NCBI RefSeq assembly: GCF_034262375.1
Contig: NZ_CP139558.1
Location: forward strand, 5,394,001-5,458,000
Source of the DNA: Mucilaginibacter sabulilitoris
GTDB taxonomy: Bacteria; Bacteroidota; Bacteroidia; Sphingobacteriales; Sphingobacteriaceae
Direction: 5' to 3'
Length of the DNA: 64,000 nucleotides
Shown here: piece after piece, positions 63,271 to 64,000 of the stretch
Layout of the letters: every line of letters starts with the position of its first letter
Numbering within the stretch: the stretch's first letter is position 1
Position numbers and translations under genes: made by a program
Notes under the pieces: generated by a model
The model's database searches: none
What the model saw: the letters and a program-made list of their open reading frames with translations, nothing else
What the model was told of the DNA's origin: nothing

Positions 63271-64000
63271 TTATCTGAATATGTAAAAGAGCATTGCCAT
63301 AATAAATACCAGTAACAATGACAGCACTTTATAATTCCCTAAACCATGCCATGCCGCGCCTTGCAATGGTTCCCATGGCGACCGCCAATAAAGCGTTGAG
63401 CTCTCTTTAGTATGTTTTACCGGATACGCGTAGGATAATGTTACTTGTATAACCACACATATCACAAACAAATAAAAAGCCATCATCATGAATGGTATTT
63501 GTCCGATAGCCGTATCGGGATATAATTTATTCAAGGTAAACACCAGCACACCAATAGCAGAGCCTATCCATAAAGTGTATTTGGCTGATACTGCCGATGC
63601 CTTTTCCCAAAAAACACCCAATAAAAATACACAGGTAATGGGTGGAGCAATATGGGCGATAATATCGTTCAGTCCATCAAAAATGCTTCCATACTTATTT
63701 AATAACGGCAGCAACGCCAGCGACAATATCAACGATACCCCCGCAGCAATTTTACCAATTTTAACCAAGCTGGCATCTTTAGCTTCGGGGTTGTACCGCT
63801 TGTATATATCATAGCTTACTATGGTTGAAATGGAGTTTAACGCGCCGGAGATCTGGCTCATTAAGCCTGATAATAATGCGGCCACCAACACCCCTATTAA
63901 ACCCTGCGGGATAAGCTGGGTAATCATTAAGGTATAAATACCTTTACTGTCAAAAACCTCCTTACCCCCTACAATACTTTTTAAGGCTGAAATATCCAGG
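63271..64000 (-). CDS. Sodium/solute symporter (SSS, SglT-like), 5' end outside window
   Basis: The C-terminal 243 residues of a sugar:Na+ symporter. The frame is open through the window edge; before the internal ATG at 63927 it reads SIVGGKEVFDSKGIYTL, so the true start is outside. Visible SSS motifs: GLIGVLVAALLSGLMSQISG, ALNSISTIVSYDIYKRY and DIIAHIAPPITCVFLLGVFW. Six or so membrane helices remain. It is directly followed by the mutarotase lipoprotein gene, so it probably imports rhamnose, fucose or a similar deoxysugar. Confidence 0.93.
   Translation of the reverse strand, partial: LDISALKSIVGGKEVFDSKGIYTLMITQLIPQGLIGVLVAALLSGLMSQISGALNSISTIVSYDIYKRYNPEAKDASLVKIGKIAAGVSLILSLALLPLLNKYGSIFDGLNDIIAHIAPPITCVFLLGVFWEKASAVSAKYTLWIGSAIGVLVFTLNKLYPDTAIGQIPFMMMAFYLFVICVVIQVTLSYAYPVKHTKESSTLYWRSPWEPLQGAAWHGLGNYKVLSLLLVFIMAMLFYIFR

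Overview
The window reads as a chromosomal segment of a Bacteroidota bacterium, most likely Sphingobacteriaceae and close to Mucilaginibacter or Pedobacter. The support is the SusC/SusD pair, a hybrid two-component regulator fused to an AraC domain, many secreted glycoside hydrolases, lipoprotein signals, A/T-rich translation starts without clear Shine-Dalgarno sites, and moderate GC. No rRNA, tRNA, CRISPR array, phage or insertion sequence was recognised.

Layout. (1) 1-1277: 3' part of a carbamoyltransferase. (2) 1267-6822: a leftward envelope thiol-redox operon (two-domain redoxin, TAT-exported TIM-barrel protein, stand-alone DsbD-alpha protein, DsbD, TrxB). The full-length DsbD has lost both alpha-domain cysteines, while the small protein encoded just upstream keeps them. 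(3) 6961-9766: a LytTR response regulator and its TPR histidine kinase; four LytTR-like direct repeats lie between them and the redox operon. (4) 9969-24851: a polysaccharide utilisation locus with GH43, GH35, HTCS, GH5-lectin and SusD/SusC. One paired C-tract motif, CCCC-N17/18-CCCCTTTT, occurs in front of GH35, GH5 and susC, each copy oriented towards its gene, and is the best candidate HTCS operator. (5) 25599-29403: esterase, CitMHS transporter, AtuA-like protein and a separate AtuA C-terminal domain. (6) 30142-38403: an unusual cluster with three AhpD/CMD-family proteins, an MFS transporter, a non-SusC TonB receptor and a small envelope protein, next to an AraC regulator and an NTF2-like protein on the other strand. 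(7) 38502-47136: DUF4091/GH123-like enzyme, beta-helix lipoprotein, two small exported proteins, GH172-family protein, membrane glycosyltransferase-like protein, SRPBCC and DUF1905 proteins. (8) 47228-64000: TetR with GH20, then a leftward fucoside/galactoside operon (two-domain esterase, GH29, GH95, clan GH-D enzyme, GH36), a second GH95, a lipoprotein rhamnose-mutarotase-family protein and a truncated sodium/sugar symporter.

How the genes work together. Region 4 looks like a sensed glycan system: the HTCS senses an oligosaccharide and activates the import pair, the GH5 endo-enzyme and the exo-enzymes GH35 and GH43. Region 8 has no SusC/SusD of its own and looks like a set of exo-glycosidases removing fucose, galactose and hexosamine, with a symporter and a mutarotase handling the released monosaccharide. 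Region 6 is the least explained and is the main candidate for an undescribed system. All functional statements come from reading motifs; no database search was possible.
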